Positions 34,689 to 45,509 are shown, numbered from the stretch's first letter. The stretch is 49,314 nt of DNA from an uncultured Kiloniella sp. (GCF_937128705.1 NZ_CAKZMP010000081.1:1-49314); one strand, 5' to 3'. The notes: a model not told the origin generated them from the sequence alone. Program-made: numbers and translations.

Positions 34689-34766
34689 TGGGGTGGCTGA
34701 GGGGACTTGAACCCCCGACCCCCGGTACCACAAACCGGTGCTCTAACCAACTGAGCTACAGCCACC
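34689..34766 (-). tRNA. tRNA-His (GTG), CCA encoded; includes G-1
   Basis: Reverse strand G GTGGCTGTAGCTCAGTTGGTTAGAGCACCGGTTTGTGGTACCGGGGGTCGGGGGTTCAAGTCCCCTCAGCCACCCCA; anticodon GTG, C73 with G-1 available. Confidence 0.95.
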
Positions 34767-35249
34767 ACAAGGTCAACGAGGTAACGTATATTCGTTACCG
34801 ATGAGCGAGCTTTTATACACATAGAGTGAAGCCGTCAAGCGCAACTGTACACACAAAGAAAATTGTTTTCACTCTCTTCTTATTATTATGGACACCCACC
34901 AAGCCAGAATAAAAGTAAAACTCCCTTAAACCGTAATATATCGCTAATCGACAGACCCCATCAGGAAGTATGAATTTTCCCTTAGCTCTACCTTAACCTC
35001 ATGAATAACGGATTCCTGACTCCGATCATATTCTCCGGCTTGGTAAGATCACATGAACGCAATAGCACTCAAAAAAAAACCACAAGCCCCTTAGTATAAG
35101 CGATCACGGTCGAATCCTCAGATCACTCAAATGACGTGAATATAATCAAAGACCACCCGCAAACCTAAATTTTAGGCACATAGTGCACAAAAAAAAGGCA
35201 CCCTATCCAAAACATTTTTTTAATACACCTAAAATTAGCCGTTTTAGAG

Positions 35250-35267
35250 TTGGCATGCATCATGCAA
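35250..35267 (+). promoter_or_regulatory. Putative sigma54 (RpoN) -24/-12 promoter of glnBA
   Basis: tTGGCatgcatcaTGCAa: GG-N10-GC spacing matching the RpoN consensus, about 65 nt upstream of glnB. Confidence 0.75.
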
Positions 35268-35271
35268 TTAA

Positions 35272-35670
<399 letters not shown>

Positions 35671-35729
35671 TCTAATCAAATAAGAACACATCCCATAAAG
35701 AAAATACTTTACTACAAAGGAAAGAGCTT

Positions 35730-37139
35730 ATGGCTGACGTAAAGAGCGTCCTTGATATGATCAAGGAAAACGAAGTTGAATTCGTTGATTACCGTTTCAC
35801 AGACCCACGCGGAAAATGGCACCACATGACAATGTGTGCTTCTGCTGTTGGTGAAGACGAGCTGGAAGACGGCATTTTGTTTGATGGCTCCTCCATCGAA
35901 GGCTGGAGAGCAATCAACGAATCAGACATGATCATCAAACCCGATCTTACATCCGCTGTTATGGATCCGTTTTCTGCACAGGCACAAATTATTTTAACCT
36001 GTACAGTATACGAGCCGGATTCAGGCCTACTTTACAATCGCGACCCCCGTGCGACAGCTGAACGTGCCGAAGCATATCTTCAGTCCACAGGTATCGGTGA
36101 TACTGTTTATTTTGGCCCGGAAGCTGAATTCTTCGTATTTGATAATGTACAGTTTGATACAAACAGCCACAGCACATTCTTCCAGTTGGATGACGAAGAA
36201 TCTCCGCACATGACTCGTGCCGAAATCGACGGCGGCAACTCTGGCCACCGTCCACGCGTCAAAGGTGGCTATGTTCCTGTAGGCCCTGTCGATACTGGCA
36301 TCGACCTGCGCGCAGAAATGACCACTGTTCTTAAGGCAATGGGCGTTGAAGCTGAAAAGCATCACCATGAAGTTGCGCCGTCACAGCATGAGCTTGGTGT
36401 TAAGTTCAACACACTTGTTCGCGCTGCTGATGAACTCCAGATCTACAAATATGTCGTACAAAACGTTGCCCACGCTTATGGTAAAACAGCGACATTTATG
36501 CCAAAGCCAGTTGCTGGGGATAATGGTTCCGGTATGCACTGTCACCAGTCAATCTGGAAAGACGGCAAACCAACTTTTGCTGGCGAGAGCTATGCAGGCC
36601 TGTCCGAGACCTGCTTGCACTATATTGGTGGCGTGATCAAACATGCGAAGGCTCTTAACGCCTTCACAAACCCATCAACAAACAGCTACAAACGTCTGGT
36701 TCCTGGTTTTGAAGCACCTGTGCTACTTGCATATTCTGCACGTAACCGCTCTGCATCTTGTCGTATTCCACACGGATCAAACCCGAAAGCAAAACGCGTA
36801 GAAGTTCGCTTCCCAGATCCTGTTGCAAACCCATACCTTGCGTTCTCAGCCCTTCTGATGGCTGGCCTTGATGGAATTCGCAACAAAATTCACCCTGGCG
36901 ATGCAATGGATAAAGATCTTTACGATCTACCAGCAGAAGAGCTTAAAGATATTCCAACGGTTTGTGGCTCTCTCAGAGAAGCGCTAGAAGCGTTGGAAGC
37001 TGATAACGAGTTCCTGCTTGCTGGTGATGTGTTCTCCAAAGATCAGATTGAAGCATACATCAACCTGAAATGGGAAGAAGTACAGCGCTTTGAAATGACA
37101 CCTCACCCTGTTGAGTTCGATATGTATTACAGCGCTTGA
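35730..37139 (+). CDS. glnA: Glutamine synthetase type I
   Basis: 469 aa; [28 protein letters not shown], and adenylylation-type region [24 protein letters not shown]. Confidence 0.98.
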   Translation: MADVKSVLDMIKENEVEFVDYRFTDPRGKWHHMTMCASAVGEDELEDGILFDGSSIEGWRAINESDMIIKPDLTSAVMDPFSAQAQIILTCTVYEPDSGLLYNRDPRATAERAEAYLQSTGIGDTVYFGPEAEFFVFDNVQFDTNSHSTFFQLDDEESPHMTRAEIDGGNSGHRPRVKGGYVPVGPVDTGIDLRAEMTTVLKAMGVEAEKHHHEVAPSQHELGVKFNTLVRAADELQIYKYVVQNVAHAYGKTATFMPKPVAGDNGSGMHCHQSIWKDGKPTFAGESYAGLSETCLHYIGGVIKHAKALNAFTNPSTNSYKRLVPGFEAPVLLAYSARNRSASCRIPHGSNPKAKRVEVRFPDPVANPYLAFSALLMAGLDGIRNKIHPGDAMDKDLYDLPAEELKDIPTVCGSLREALEALEADNEFLLAGDVFSKDQIEAYINLKWEEVQRFEMTPHPVEFDMYYSA

Positions 37140-37212
37140 TGCTGTAATATAATTGATTATCCCCAGGCTTCTTTTCTCGAAAGCCCTCATCTTCAAGGGA
37201 TAATACATCAAA

Positions 37213-37242
37213 CAAAAGCCCCCGAATGATCGGGGGCTTTTG
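37213..37242 (+). terminator. Intrinsic terminator after glnA
   Basis: caaaagcccccgaatgatcgggggcttttg hairpin with T-run. Confidence 0.9.
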
Positions 37243-37425
37243 TCATTTATAGGTAGTTCTATCTACGTAAATCACTCAATTACAACTGAACGAAATTATT
37301 CTTATCTCTTTAATCAGCTAGGTATGCCTTGGTGCACGGTCACTTCACATCCCCCGAAGTGACACCCCCCTTTGCACGGGGTGTATCTAGCACCCCCAAT
37401 CAAACTGCCTGCCAAGCACTAAGAT

Positions 37426-38067
37426 TTAAGTTGCGACCAAGGCTTTGTCTTTTCCTTCTGCCAAAAGACAAAGCCTCACCATTTCCGGTAAGCTTCTGAC
37501 ATCCAGCTTTTCCATTATTCTGGCGCGATGAACCTCAACTGTTCGAGTGCTGATACCCAGCTCATAGGCAATGACCTTATTCAAAAGCCCAAGAACAAGC
37601 TTATCCAAAACCTCTTTTTCTCGAGGAGTGAGTTTTTCAATAACATCAACAGCATGAGCTTTAAGCTCTGATTCTTCTTGCTGCGCCTCGCTTTGCTGAA
37701 GAGCTGAAGTCACAATCTCGGTGATTTCCGTATCAGAGAATGGTTTTTCAACAAAACTAAAGGCCCCTGCCTTCATTGTTTCAACAGCTTTTGGAATATC
37801 GCCGTGACCAGAGATCATGACGACAACAAGATTACTATCTGATGCTTTAATTTGTTTAAGTGCCTCAACACCATCCATACCGGGCATCCGTATATCCAAG
37901 AGGATACAACCAGAATGACCAAGCAGGTTTTCAGAAAAAAATTCTTCTGCTGATGCAAAAGTCTGAATAGAAGCCTCAAAAGAGGACGTACTTAATAGCA
38001 ATTCAGTAGATTCACGTACAGCATCGTCGTCATCAATAATGTATATATACATATCGTCTCTCAGCAA
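37426..38067 (-). CDS. FixJ/NarL-type two-component response regulator
   Basis: 213 aa; IDDDDAVRESTELLL, LLDIRMPGMDGVEAL, KPF, and LuxR HTH LTPREKEVLDKLVLGLLNKVIAYELGISTRTVEVHRARIMEKL. Confidence 0.93.
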   Translation of the reverse strand: MLRDDMYIYIIDDDDAVRESTELLLSTSSFEASIQTFASAEEFFSENLLGHSGCILLDIRMPGMDGVEALKQIKASDSNLVVVMISGHGDIPKAVETMKAGAFSFVEKPFSDTEITEIVTSALQQSEAQQEESELKAHAVDVIEKLTPREKEVLDKLVLGLLNKVIAYELGISTRTVEVHRARIMEKLDVRSLPEMVRLCLLAEGKDKALVAT

Positions 38068-38272
38068 AACCGTTTGAACTCTGTCTCATTCTACAACAAA
38101 CTATCAAACAGGTATCTAAATATTCCAAAGCCTTCCAAGCATTATTTACAACAATAAGAAAGACAACAAGCTCTAGTTTGCTTTCCTGATCACAAGCAGA
38201 ATAGATTTGATCCCGACAACCAGAAGACAGCTCGCGCTAGATTGCAAATAATATGATTATCGACCACAGCAA

Positions 38273-40333
38273 ATGCTGACATTTGCGACCAAAGCCTTTT
38301 CGAAAACAACCACGATACTGGTGGCTGTTTTGTTTTGTGTGGTCGCCCTTAAAGTTTCAGATCCATGGGCCATAAGAATTCTGCGTCATAACACTTTTGA
38401 TGTGTTTCAAAAGATAAGCCCAAATCAAGAAGAAACTCAGAATATTGTGCTGGTAGAGATTGATGAAAAGAGCCTCAAAGCAAAAGGGCAATGGCCTTGG
38501 CAAAGGAATATTCTTGCAGATCTTTCTCATAAAATCCTACAGCAATCCCCACGCGCCCTAGCAATAGATATCGTTTTTCCTGAACCGGACAGAACTTCCC
38601 CCAGTCTTATCATTCAGAACAATCCGACACTCGCACAGCAATTAACGCCGCTTAAGCAGAACTTCCCCTCATACGATGACATTCTTGCCGATGCACTCAA
38701 TGGCCATCCTGTTATTTTGGGCATGGCCACAGGTTATGGCACAGATCAGCGCGCCCCGGTCGAGACAACAACAAGTATAAAAATGTACGGGGATGATGTC
38801 AGGTCGACCTTACCACAGTTTAACTATGTCCTCAGAAACATAGAGCAGCTTGAAAAGGCAACAACACAAGGCGTCAACAATCTGGCCTCAGAACGAGACG
38901 GGATTATTCGACAGCTCCCCTTGCTATACAATGTAAACGGTACAATCATCCCGTCATTTGAGATAGAAACCCTGCGCGTCGTTAATAATGCAGACCAAAT
39001 TGAATTAACGACAGAAAACAATAAGCTCAAAAGTATCAAATTAAATTCATTCGATTTGACCATGAGCAATCGAGGTAAACCCTGGATCTATTTCAGTAAA
39101 AATTCCGAATACATAAACGTATCAGCCTATGAAACACTTACAGACGCAATCGACGACACTCTTTTTAAAGATAAAATTGTCATTCTAGGGGTAACTGCCC
39201 TTGGTATAGCCGATCACACACTAACGCCAGTAGGATCAAGCTTGTCAGGCCTAGCAGTTCACGCTCAGGCTCTGGATAACATGCTGACCGACACGCTCCT
39301 CACGCGTCCCTCCTCTTTCTTCTGGATAGAATTAAGTTACCTGCTTTTAATTGGTATCATTTTCCTTGTCGTTCACAAACGACACGGAGCCTTAGAAGTT
39401 ACCGTTACATTTGCTGTTTTATGCTGGATAACCGTCCTTGCATCTTCTGGCCTGTTCGCTTTGAGATTAGAGCTCTTTGACCCTTCCCTGCCGATGATAC
39501 TGACATTAATCATGTTTATGATTTCCGTTTCCACCGGTTTTGTCATGGAACAAGCACGCAGGCGAGAAGAAGCCAGAATCGCCGCACAAATGGAACGCGA
39601 AAAAGAAGCACGGATCAGAAAACTACAAAATGAGCTACTTCACACCATCGGCAAAAGCTCAGTCCAGAAGCTTTCTTCATCTATTGCACACGAACTCAAT
39701 CAGCCCCTTGCAGCCATTTATAACTTCACAAACGCAGCCAAAAAAATTCTGGATAAAGGCAATCTTGATCAAGAAACAATCAAACCTGTTTTAGAGAAAA
39801 TTCTAAAGCAAGCTGACCGCGGGAATGAAATTCTACGAACAATCCGGGATGCAGCCGAAACGGGCAAGACCAGCCTGGTGCCTCTTAATATAAACCAGAT
39901 AATTATCGAAGAAATTGAATTACTTAATGATTCTGACTTAGGAGAGAAGGTTACCATAAACACAAACCTTGCCCCAAACATTACAAATGGCACAGCAAAC
40001 GAAATTCAATTACACCAAGTCCTCCTTAACCTGATTCGTAATGCAAAACAGGCAACAGAAGAAGTCGATAAAAATAACCATGAAATACTAATTTCAACAT
40101 GCGAAAACCCCAAAGGTATGATTGAGGTTGCCGTAAGCGATACAGGCCCAGGACTAACATCTGATCAGAAAAAAGATCTCTTCAAACCTTTCTTTACGAC
40201 AAAAGAACAAGGCACAGGATTAGGCTTGGCAATCAGCCGCTCGATTATAGAAGCTTGGGGCGGTAATCTATGGGTAGAAGACAACAAAAAAGGGGGAGCA
40301 ACTTTCAAGTTTACTCTCCCCCTTCGTGACTAA
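38273..40333 (+). CDS. CHASE2-domain sensor histidine kinase
   Basis: 686 aa; CHASE2-like periplasmic domain (IVLVEIDEKSLKAKGQWPWQRNILADL ... ALAIDIVFPEPD), TM segments, His box IAHELNQPLAAIYNFTNAAKKIL, HATPase DTGPGLTSDQKKDLFKPFFTTKEQGTGLGLAISRSIIEAWGG. Confidence 0.93.
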   Translation: MLTFATKAFSKTTTILVAVLFCVVALKVSDPWAIRILRHNTFDVFQKISPNQEETQNIVLVEIDEKSLKAKGQWPWQRNILADLSHKILQQSPRALAIDIVFPEPDRTSPSLIIQNNPTLAQQLTPLKQNFPSYDDILADALNGHPVILGMATGYGTDQRAPVETTTSIKMYGDDVRSTLPQFNYVLRNIEQLEKATTQGVNNLASERDGIIRQLPLLYNVNGTIIPSFEIETLRVVNNADQIELTTENNKLKSIKLNSFDLTMSNRGKPWIYFSKNSEYINVSAYETLTDAIDDTLFKDKIVILGVTALGIADHTLTPVGSSLSGLAVHAQALDNMLTDTLLTRPSSFFWIELSYLLLIGIIFLVVHKRHGALEVTVTFAVLCWITVLASSGLFALRLELFDPSLPMILTLIMFMISVSTGFVMEQARRREEARIAAQMEREKEARIRKLQNELLHTIGKSSVQKLSSSIAHELNQPLAAIYNFTNAAKKILDKGNLDQETIKPVLEKILKQADRGNEILRTIRDAAETGKTSLVPLNINQIIIEEIELLNDSDLGEKVTINTNLAPNITNGTANEIQLHQVLLNLIRNAKQATEEVDKNNHEILISTCENPKGMIEVAVSDTGPGLTSDQKKDLFKPFFTTKEQGTGLGLAISRSIIEAWGGNLWVEDNKKGGATFKFTLPLRD

Positions 40334-40351
40334 AAGGTATTTGTATGTATT

Positions 40352-40984
40352 TTAACGCAATACCATATCAACTCTACGGTTGAACGCTCGGCCACCTTGC
40401 CCTTCACCGCCACCAAGTGGGTTTTCCTCGCCCAGAGACTTGATATCAATAGACCCACCATCGATTCCGTTCTCGATTAGCTTGTCACGCAAATTATCCG
40501 CCCTGCGAAGGCCCAGCTCTTTATTGTAATCTGAAGCGCCAATGGTGTCAGTATGACCAATAAGGCTGATATCCACAGTTTCTCTTGTGGCAATTTCAGC
40601 TAAAACGGATGCAAAAATCACATTTGATTCCTCTGTTAGCTCTGCGCTATCAAAGCCAAAGAAGAAGAAGAATGATAGTGGCTTTGGCGGTTGAGCTGCC
40701 TCTGTTTCAGCAACCAACTTGGCAACAATATCATTTGAAAGTTCTCTTGGTTTTTTAGGTGCTTTGTCATCTGGAATTTCTACGACGGTATTAACCGAAG
40801 AAATAGTTTGCACACCCGCATCGTTTCGAACACTGACTTCACCAACACTTCCATCTTCCTCTGGCAACAGAATAACATAGTTACCACGAGGCGCCGAACA
40901 GCCAGCGAGAACCAAGAACAAAATTGATAATAGGAATTTAGATATAAATTTAGGCATTAAACGCTCCCCCTTGTCCACTGACAT
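40352..40984 (-). CDS. OmpA-family lipoprotein
   Basis: 210 aa; lipobox LVLAGC; C-terminal OmpA domain SLIGHTDTIGASDYNKELGLRRADNLRDKLIENG. Confidence 0.92.
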   Translation of the reverse strand: MSVDKGERLMPKFISKFLLSILFLVLAGCSAPRGNYVILLPEEDGSVGEVSVRNDAGVQTISSVNTVVEIPDDKAPKKPRELSNDIVAKLVAETEAAQPPKPLSFFFFFGFDSAELTEESNVIFASVLAEIATRETVDISLIGHTDTIGASDYNKELGLRRADNLRDKLIENGIDGGSIDIKSLGEENPLGGGEGQGGRAFNRRVDMVLR

Positions 40985-41457
40985 TATTCTGCACGTACAA
41001 ACATCTTAGTGCCCCGAACAGATATTGTTCCGGCAGGCGTTGATATTTGTAAATCCTCATCTGGGTTTTTAGTCAGCTTTGCGATAATGCCCGAAATATA
41101 TAAAAGCGTTCCTTCAAAAAGCTGAACAGCAAAAGCTAGCTTTTTGTTATCAGGATCGAATTCAAAATTATTCAATTTCAGGGAAGAATTACTCCCCAAA
41201 GAAACAAGGGTGTTATCTCGAAAAGAAACCCCTAACGATGATTCATTACGTGTTTTAACAATGTCATCCTTGTACAAAGGGTCACCGATTTGAAGAATCC
41301 GCTCGGCACCCGCACTTTCAACATAACAGGCACCATTTAATACCTTTACATAAGCTATTGCACTTTCATCTGCCTGCGCCACTGAAGTCGACGCAAACAA
41401 AAGCGACATAAAAGCCAATTTTAAAAATGACGAGCTTAATTTCCTGACAAGAAACAT
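40984..41457 (-). CDS. FecR-domain exported protein
   Basis: 157 aa with signal peptide; QIGDPLYKDDIVKTRNESSLGVSFRDNTLVSLGSNSSLKLNNF ... ISTPAGTISVRGTKMFV; 1-nt overlap with the OmpA gene. Confidence 0.9.
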   Translation of the reverse strand: MFLVRKLSSSFLKLAFMSLLFASTSVAQADESAIAYVKVLNGACYVESAGAERILQIGDPLYKDDIVKTRNESSLGVSFRDNTLVSLGSNSSLKLNNFEFDPDNKKLAFAVQLFEGTLLYISGIIAKLTKNPDEDLQISTPAGTISVRGTKMFVRAE

Positions 41458-41888
41458 CGTTTCACAACCTTTTAGTTCTATAAAAAATTCAGGTACGTCT
41501 TAACGCAAATCAACCCTGTAATAACAAGTATCAATTCAACATCCTTGATATTACCATATCGTGTAATTCAACTTACATCAGTAACAAATATCAATCTAGA
41601 AGTATAAGACAACAGCTAAATATTTTCGAACAAAAGCCATCAAAAACATAATCTTTAAATTACGTACATATCAAAAAACCGTTGATGTAGAAATCTAAAC
41701 ATTATGCATAATACTGAAACAATACTTTAACCATTCCCATAAATATTACTCTGCACATTGCCTTAAAATTTGCCGTCGCAAGCCAAAGTTGAGAGAAAAA
41801 ATAAAATCATCAACTTACTTAAAGACACTTGTAAAATTACATGGTATTTTAATTAAAATTTATTCACAAATTTACATTACAGGCTTCA

Positions 41889-42095
41889 ATGTATATTCCG
41901 CCTATCTACACACGGACGGGAACAATCATTACCCCTGAACTCCGCGCGGACCGGGGGCCAGCCTTTAAGCCTGCGACAGCCGACACAATAGAAGTACAGA
42001 AAATCAAAACCATAAATCCTGATAATTCTGGTAGTCAAAAATTACTCGCGCCGCCTACGGATGGCAGAGGAAGTCGAGTTGATATTTTGGTTTAG
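41889..42095 (+). CDS. Hypothetical 68-aa protein
   Basis: MYIPPIYTRTGTIITPELRADRGPAFKPATADTIEVQKIKTINPDNSGSQKLLAPPTDGRGSRVDILV; alone in a long intergenic gap. Confidence 0.5.
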   Translation: MYIPPIYTRTGTIITPELRADRGPAFKPATADTIEVQKIKTINPDNSGSQKLLAPPTDGRGSRVDILV

Positions 42096-42201
42096 ATATA
42101 AGAGATCAGGATTTAAGCCTGTCCCGACTTAATAACGCAATCCAGGATACTTTAAACAAGGCTTGTTAGGCACCAAACTTAGACAAAACACCGGCCCAGA
42201 C

Positions 42202-42240
42202 ATAACAAAAGCGCGGTCAAACGATCCGCGCTTTTGTTAT
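42202..42240. terminator. Bidirectional intrinsic terminator
   Basis: ataacaaaagcgcgg...ccgcgcttttgttat: 15-bp perfect inverted repeat between convergent genes. Confidence 0.85.
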
Positions 42241-42263
42241 GTGTCATTCTTTGCAACAGCTTA

Positions 42264-42428
42264 TTAGGCCGCAATACCTTCCCGCCAAGCGGTAGAAGAT
42301 TTGCATGTCTTGCAAATGCGTTCGCCAGGCCATTCGCTCACGAACTTTTCCCGACACTTCAGACAACTACGTTTTTTCTTTTCATACACCCGGTCAGAAA
42401 CCGGCTTTGTATTGGACTGATCGCTCAT
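42264..42428 (-). CDS. Small zinc-ribbon protein (54 aa; below the ORF-track cutoff)
   Basis: Reverse-strand MSDQSNTKPVSDRVYEKKKRSCLKCREKFVSEWPGERICKTCKSSTAWREGIAA with CxxC...CxxC; GGAGGGAT Shine-Dalgarno upstream. Confidence 0.8.
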   Translation of the reverse strand: MSDQSNTKPVSDRVYEKKKRSCLKCREKFVSEWPGERICKTCKSSTAWREGIAA

Positions 42429-42836
42429 TAATCCCTCCGTAGGATCCGGTAACTTAATAACCTCAAGAACCGTAGTCCTAGGTAAATAGATAATTAGTTA
42501 AGTTCTTCTGCAGAAAAAAACAGAAGAAAAGGTCTCCAAAGCTCGTCAAGAGCCATCACTATCTGACACCCTATGGACAAATGCACAGTAGACAGAACTA
42601 TTTAAAATCATAAAATAGCACTATATCTATACATTTTGTATAGCGTCTCAAATTGTGGCGATTCCGACAGTCGACTACATAGAGACTTATGTAGTAAGAA
42701 ACGGAACGGAGACTCAAACAAAGGCACTTTGTGCATTGCACAAGTATTAAATAATGTAAGTGAGAAAAAAAATCAACTGCCGTTGTGTGAAATTTGACGA
42801 TGTCAACGTATTTTTCCGTCGTTTTTTTGTAATATA

Positions 42837-43220
42837 TTATTCCACAACGAAAGGTTTTACCTGCCCTCCATAGCCATGCACGCTATCATGAGCACGTATA
42901 AAAACTTTTTTTACACCTTTGGGAATCTCAACGCCAGATAAAGATCTGGTAAAGGGTTGCTCATTTTCATGAGGATGATGAAGCACGCGTGTTGCTAAAA
43001 TGGTTTCGTCTTCGGTGATGACCTCCCAACGATTAGCATAGTGATCCCAACCTGTGTCATCGTGACGCACTGTCACATCAAAGCGCCAACCACGATCGCC
43101 ATCCTTGTAACCTTTAACATTAATAACATCTGCCTCGCCTGCAACCACAGGATTCAAAAAAGAAAAAAGCAATATAAGAGGCAACAGTATATAACGGATA
43201 ATGGCAGAAATTTTTTGCAT
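42837..43220 (-). CDS. Hypothetical exported protein
   Basis: ORF 42837..43250; likely start MQKISAIIRYILLPLILLFSFLNPVVAG (signal peptide), then a soluble domain with VTVRHDDTGWDHYANRWEV and RVLHHPHENEQPFTRSL. Confidence 0.8.
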   Translation of the reverse strand: MQKISAIIRYILLPLILLFSFLNPVVAGEADVINVKGYKDGDRGWRFDVTVRHDDTGWDHYANRWEVITEDETILATRVLHHPHENEQPFTRSLSGVEIPKGVKKVFIRAHDSVHGYGGQVKPFVVE

Positions 43221-43264
43221 AACGTCCCCAAGAAGAATTCTATCAAACAATAACAGTTCGCTAT

Positions 43265-43489
43265 CTATAACAGAGGTAATGCAGTAATGCTTTTCACAAC
43301 CCGGTGAGTTTTATGAAATACAAAACCACAGATGAGAATCCAGTCACCGCCATCAAGCATTACCAAATTCAACTTTGCCCCACACCTTACCCTTTCGGAG
43401 TCTAGGCGATATACATCAGGAATAAAATGCTCTTGGGCGAAACAAAACGTGAATACACTATCATCTGGAACTTGCCTTAGCCTGATCAT
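43265..43489 (-). CDS. Hypothetical 74-aa protein (part of a longer ORF)
   Basis: MIRLRQVPDDSVFTFCFAQEHFIPDVYRLDSERVRCGAKLNLVMLDGGDWILICGFVFHKTHRVVKSITALPLL; fills the gap between parE and the exported protein. The upstream extension of the ORF is antisense to parE and unlikely real. Confidence 0.4.
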   Translation of the reverse strand: MIRLRQVPDDSVFTFCFAQEHFIPDVYRLDSERVRCGAKLNLVMLDGGDWILICGFVFHKTHRVVKSITALPLL

Positions 43490-43506
43490 CAACACATAAT
43501 GTTCCC

Positions 43507-45498
43507 ATGTCAGATCTATTTCAGTCAGCCCCCACAAATGAAACCACGGTTGATTATTCAGCCAAGGATATTCAAGTTCTCGAAGGTTTAGAACCTGTTC
43601 GGCATCGCCCCGGTATGTATATCGGCGGCAATGATGAACGCGCCATGCATCATCTTGTTGCAGAGGTTCTTGATAATGCCATGGATGAGGCAGTAGCAGG
43701 CCATGCGACACGAATCGATATTGAACTTGGTCTGGATAACCATATAACAATCAAAGACAACGGACGTGGCATTCCCGTCGATGCTCATCCAAAATATACG
43801 GACAAATCTGCACTGGAAGTCATCCTGACCACCCTGCACTCTGGTGCCAAGTTTACACAGGATGCCTATGCAACATCCGGCGGCCTTCATGGCGTAGGTG
43901 TTTCCGTCGTAAATGCTCTGTCTGATGCCATGTATGTTGAAGTCGCAAGAGATCGACAGCTTTACCGACAGGAATACAGCAAAGGTCATCCGCAAACTAA
44001 GCTGGAGTTGATTGGCAAAACCAACAATCGACGCGGAACGACAATTTCATTCCACCCGGACGCCGAAATTTTTGAGCCCGGTTGTAAATTCCAACCCGCC
44101 CGTCTCTACAAGATGACGCGATCAAAGGCCTACCTTTACAAAGGCGTTCAAATCCGTTGGACATGTGAACCTTCCCTTGTCGAGGGTAGTAATATTCCCC
44201 CAAGCGAAGTGATCCACTTCCCAAACGGCTTGAAAGATTTTATTGATTCACAGCTTGGCGAACGCCCTGCCCTAACATCTGAATCCTTTGCTGGTGAAGC
44301 TGAATTTTCTGATGGTCAGGGACGTGCGGAATGGGCCATTTGCTGGCCCCGAGACGAACAAGGCTTCGTCAATTCCTATTGTAATACAATCCCGACACCT
44401 GATGGCGGCAGCCATGAAAGTGGTATGCGCTCTGGCCTCCTAAAAGGTCTCAAGGCATACGGAGAACTTACAGGAATCAAAAAAGCGGCCCAAATTACAG
44501 GCGATGATCTTCTGAACGGCAGTATTTCCGTTCTCTCCGTCTTTATCAGGGACCCGCAATTTCAGGGACAAACCAAAGATAGACTCGCCACCCCTCTTGC
44601 TGCCAAATTAACCGAAGCAACTATTAAAGATCACTTTGATCTTTGGTTGGCCAGTAATCCTGAAAGTTCCAGACTTTTACTGGAACGTATTATAGAGCGC
44701 AGTGAAGATCGGTTAAGAAGAAGACAAGATAAAGAAACAAGTCGGAAAACTGCGACGCGTAAAGTTCGCTTACCCGGAAAGCTTGCCGACTGTAGTAGCA
44801 ACAGATCAAACGATACTGAAATCTTCTTGGTAGAGGGCGATTCAGCTGGTGGCTCTGCCAAGCAAGCACGTGATAGAAAAACACAGGCGATTCTTCCCCT
44901 TCGTGGAAAAATTCTAAACGTAGCCTCTGCAACAGCGGACAAAATCAAAGCAAACCAAGAGATCGCAGATATTAGCTTGGCACTAGGCTGTGGCACCAAA
45001 GGCCAGTTCGATAAAGACAAGCTTCGTTACGAACGCGTCATAATCATGACGGATGCCGACGTTGATGGTGCTCATATTGCTTCGTTGCTGATGACTTTCT
45101 TTTATCAGGAAATGCCAGGTCTGATCGAAAGCGGTCATCTCTTTCTGGCAATGCCACCGCTTTATCGTCTTACACAAGGCAGTAAAACGGTCTATGCCAT
45201 GGATGACGAGCATCGACTTGAACTGGAAAAAACTGAACTGACTGGACGCGCGAAAATCGAAGTCAGTCGCTTTAAAGGTCTTGGTGAAATGCCACCTCGA
45301 CAACTTAAAGAAACAACAATGGACCCATCCAAAAGAGTCCTCTTGCGCGTTACCGTTCATCACAATGATGATTTTGATCCTGCCGAAAGCCAAAGAGCCG
45401 CAGCGGACAGAGTAAATTGCCTAATGGGTAAGAAACCGGAACTACGGTTTAACTTTATCCAGGACAACGCAAAGTTCGTTTCAGATATCGATATCTGA
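43507..45498 (+). CDS. parE: DNA topoisomerase IV subunit B
   Basis: 663 aa; LEGLEPVRHRPGMYIGG, HHLVAEVLDNAMDEAVAGHA, EIFLVEGDSAGGSAKQARDRKTQAILPLRGKILNV, IIMTDADVDGAHI. Confidence 0.97.
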   Translation: MSDLFQSAPTNETTVDYSAKDIQVLEGLEPVRHRPGMYIGGNDERAMHHLVAEVLDNAMDEAVAGHATRIDIELGLDNHITIKDNGRGIPVDAHPKYTDKSALEVILTTLHSGAKFTQDAYATSGGLHGVGVSVVNALSDAMYVEVARDRQLYRQEYSKGHPQTKLELIGKTNNRRGTTISFHPDAEIFEPGCKFQPARLYKMTRSKAYLYKGVQIRWTCEPSLVEGSNIPPSEVIHFPNGLKDFIDSQLGERPALTSESFAGEAEFSDGQGRAEWAICWPRDEQGFVNSYCNTIPTPDGGSHESGMRSGLLKGLKAYGELTGIKKAAQITGDDLLNGSISVLSVFIRDPQFQGQTKDRLATPLAAKLTEATIKDHFDLWLASNPESSRLLLERIIERSEDRLRRRQDKETSRKTATRKVRLPGKLADCSSNRSNDTEIFLVEGDSAGGSAKQARDRKTQAILPLRGKILNVASATADKIKANQEIADISLALGCGTKGQFDKDKLRYERVIIMTDADVDGAHIASLLMTFFYQEMPGLIESGHLFLAMPPLYRLTQGSKTVYAMDDEHRLELEKTELTGRAKIEVSRFKGLGEMPPRQLKETTMDPSKRVLLRVTVHHNDDFDPAESQRAAADRVNCLMGKKPELRFNFIQDNAKFVSDIDI

Positions 45499-45509
45499 TA
45501 TAAACCAAG

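Noticed and set aside
37335-37400. Possible stem-loops (gtcacttc...gaagtgac; caccccc...ggggtg) considered as a riboswitch
   Set aside because: They lie downstream of convergent glnA and regulator genes, so more likely 3'-end/terminator structures; no recognisable riboswitch motif.
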